Assembly: GCA_027592485.1 (NCBI GenBank)
Contig: JAQCKL010000290.1
Coordinates: 1-6,141, forward strand
Length of the DNA: 6,141 nucleotides
Source of the DNA: Cyanobacteriota bacterium
GTDB taxonomy: Bacteria; Cyanobacteriota; Cyanobacteriia; Phormidesmidales; Phormidesmidaceae
Direction: 5' to 3'
A model generated the notes under the pieces. That model did not search any database. It was not told where the DNA came from and worked only from the letters and a program-made list of their open reading frames with translations. The translations under genes and the position numbers were made by a program. Shown piece after piece: positions 5,286-6,141 of the stretch (its first letter is position 1; each line of letters opens with the position of its first letter).

Positions 5286-5974
5286 GGCAGTCTCCAGGTC
5301 TGTTGAACTTCATGGGCAACGCTGCGGTAATCCGCTTGGGCTTCACGGGCATTCGGCCCGCGCCATTGACTAATGGGTAGGCCAGCTAAGGCTGCTTGTT
5401 CGTGGGCTTTATAGCTACGGATAATGGTTTGACAAGTGGGAATATTGAGGCTGGTGAGCGTCGCTTGGGCGTCCCGGACTTCTTTAATGCGGCGAGAATC
5501 GACTCGGGTTAATAGGACTCGATGCTTGACTTGAGTCGGTATCACTGCAGTTTTGATGGTGTGAATCAGTGCCGAGAGATCCATCGGGGCAGGCGGGGTC
5601 GGTAGGAGTAGACAGTCGGCAATGGGAAGCACTGCTGCTAAGGCCTCAGAGTTAAGGGCGGGCGGTGTATCTACCACGATCCAGCGGTAACGAGGCACTG
5701 TTCTCAGTTTGCCTAGGAGTGAGGCGTCTGTCTCCTGGGTGACATCAAACGTCATGGCCTGATTGCTACGCCCCACCCACCAAGTGGCAGAGGCCTGGGG
5801 ATCGGCATCAACCAGCAATACGGGCTGGGTCTCAGCTAAAATAGCCGCCAAATTGATGGCTGTCGTGGTTTTGCCGACCCCACCTTTGCCGTTGAGAATG
5901 GCTAAGACAAGAGGCTGATCTTTGGTCGCTGGTGAGGATGGGACGATATCTTGGTTCTGTTTTGGGGGGGGCAT
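5282..5974 (-). CDS. ParA/MinD-type ATPase, candidate type 2 McdA
   Basis: The protein has 230 residues, compact for the family. After a Pro-rich, poorly ordered N-terminus (1-20) the deviant Walker A motif is NGKGGVGKTTT (28-38), with both the signature Lys30 and the P-loop Lys35 intact. Walker A' is LLVDADPQAS (53-62) and Walker B is WIVVDTPPAL (98-107). Such ATPases dimerise on ATP, bind nonspecific DNA and are released by a partner protein, making gradients that position plasmids, chromosomes or protein compartments. There is no N-terminal DNA-binding HTH domain of the plasmid ParA type, and the downstream partner is a coiled-coil protein rather than ParB. This favours a cargo-positioning system. 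McdA spaces carboxysomes over the nucleoid; type 2 forms keep the signature lysine, as here. The gene precedes its partner with a 4-nt overlap. The ATG at 5972-5974 is followed at once by eight C residues. Only a distant AAGG lies upstream. Confidence 0.93.
   Translation of the reverse strand: MPPPKQNQDIVPSSPATKDQPLVLAILNGKGGVGKTTTAINLAAILAETQPVLLVDADPQASATWWVGRSNQAMTFDVTQETDASLLGKLRTVPRYRWIVVDTPPALNSEALAAVLPIADCLLLPTPPAPMDLSALIHTIKTAVIPTQVKHRVLLTRVDSRRIKEVRDAQATLTSLNIPTCQTIIRSYKAHEQAALAGLPISQWRGPNAREAQADYRSVAHEVQQTWRLP
5292..5295 (-). promoter_or_regulatory. Ribosome binding site GGAG of the coiled-coil gene
   Basis: GGAG on the minus strand lies 6 nt before the ATG at 5283-5285, inside the last codons of the ATPase gene. 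It supports this start and suggests the partner is translated efficiently from the shared mRNA, both by coupling at the ATGA overlap and by its own site. Confidence 0.6.
5964..5971. repeat. G8/C8 homopolymer at codons 2-4 of the ATPase gene
   Basis: Eight G on the plus strand read as CCCCCCCC directly after the start codon of the ParA-type ATPase, encoding Pro-Pro-Pro. Slippage by one base would shift the frame before the Walker A motif. The next in-frame Met is about residue 73, after the P-loop, so no functional rescue from a downstream ATG is apparent. It may simply encode a proline-rich N-terminus. Confidence 0.7.
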
Positions 5975-6032
5975 GGTTGAGAAATCGCCTTCGCTCGTTG
6001 CAGCCCAAGGAGGAGGCGCAAAGCTAACTCTA

Positions 6033-6074
6033 AACGAACCGATTAGCGATCGCCAAGAGATCTATCGGTTCGTT
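6033..6074. promoter_or_regulatory. Perfect 11-bp inverted repeat upstream of the ParA-type operon, candidate operator
   Basis: AACGAACCGAT (6033-6043) and ATCGGTTCGTT (6064-6074) are exact inverted copies separated by 20 nt that include a HIP1 site (6046-6053). The repeat lies 59-100 bp upstream of the ATPase start codon. On the minus strand a weak promoter-like pair, TTGGCG (plus 6051-6056) and TTTAGA (plus 6029-6034) with 16-nt spacing, falls within it, so a bound protein would block transcription. No T-tract follows either arm, arguing against an intrinsic terminator. Candidate roles are an autoregulatory operator or a binding site for the positioning proteins. The rest of 5975-6141 shows no gene. 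Confidence 0.45.
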
Positions 6075-6141
6075 AAGGGCACCTCGAACAATAGAAAGAT
6101 TTCATATCAATAGCCCAGCAAGAGCAGACTGTGAGCCAAGC

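Noticed and set aside
5922..6113. Plus-strand ORF crossing the start of the ParA-type gene
   Set aside because: It overlaps the antisense of a confident gene. The strong purine-rich AAGGAGGAGG at 6008-6017 has no start codon at a usable distance downstream.

Overview
The window is cyanobacterial. It carries six HIP1 octamers (GCGATCGC at 482, 519, 2631, 3136, 3268 and 6046), the cyanobacteria/plastid-type pair of an active ClpP3 and a catalytically dead ClpR, and a LabA-type NYN-domain protein of the kind known from cyanobacteria. No genus can be named safely from this sequence alone.

Layout, left to right. (1) Positions 1-479, plus strand: the C-terminal part of an EAL-type cyclic-di-GMP phosphodiesterase domain. 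The domain core from about 81 on is well preserved, but recognisable EAL sequence upstream sits in different reading frames with stops between, so this looks like a frameshifted remnant or pseudogene. (2) Positions 481-527: two HIP1 octamers forming an inverted repeat between convergent genes. (3) Positions 543-1930, minus strand: clpR followed by clpP3, the subunits of a mixed ClpP3/R protease core. (4) Positions 1931-2024: a short divergent promoter region. (5) Positions 2079-3314, plus strand: a soluble von Willebrand factor A (VWA) protein with a complete metal-ion site; an internal ATG with a good ribosome binding site is preferred over the longest ORF. (6) Positions 3353-3877, minus strand: a LabA/DUF88 NYN-domain protein, convergent with the VWA gene. 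(7) Positions 3878-4655: about 0.78 kb with no convincing gene. (8) Positions 4656-4761: a compact MITE-like or extragenic palindromic element with imperfect terminal inverted repeats. (9) Positions 4767-5974, minus strand: a two-gene operon with a 4-nt ATGA overlap, encoding a ParA-type ATPase and a small coiled-coil protein ending in an acidic, tryptophan-containing tail. (10) Positions 5975-6141: leader of that operon, with a perfect 11-bp inverted repeat around a HIP1 site.

The most interesting unit is the ParA plus coiled-coil pair. Its organisation, the intact deviant Walker A lysine and the partner's disordered/coiled-coil/Trp-acidic-tail architecture match type 2 McdA/McdB carboxysome-positioning systems. 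This is an inference from motifs and gene order. No carboxysome gene is present in the window to confirm it.

The genes do not form one pathway. They are separate housekeeping and regulatory units: proteolysis, an undefined VWA function, a possible circadian or RNA-related NYN protein, and cargo positioning.
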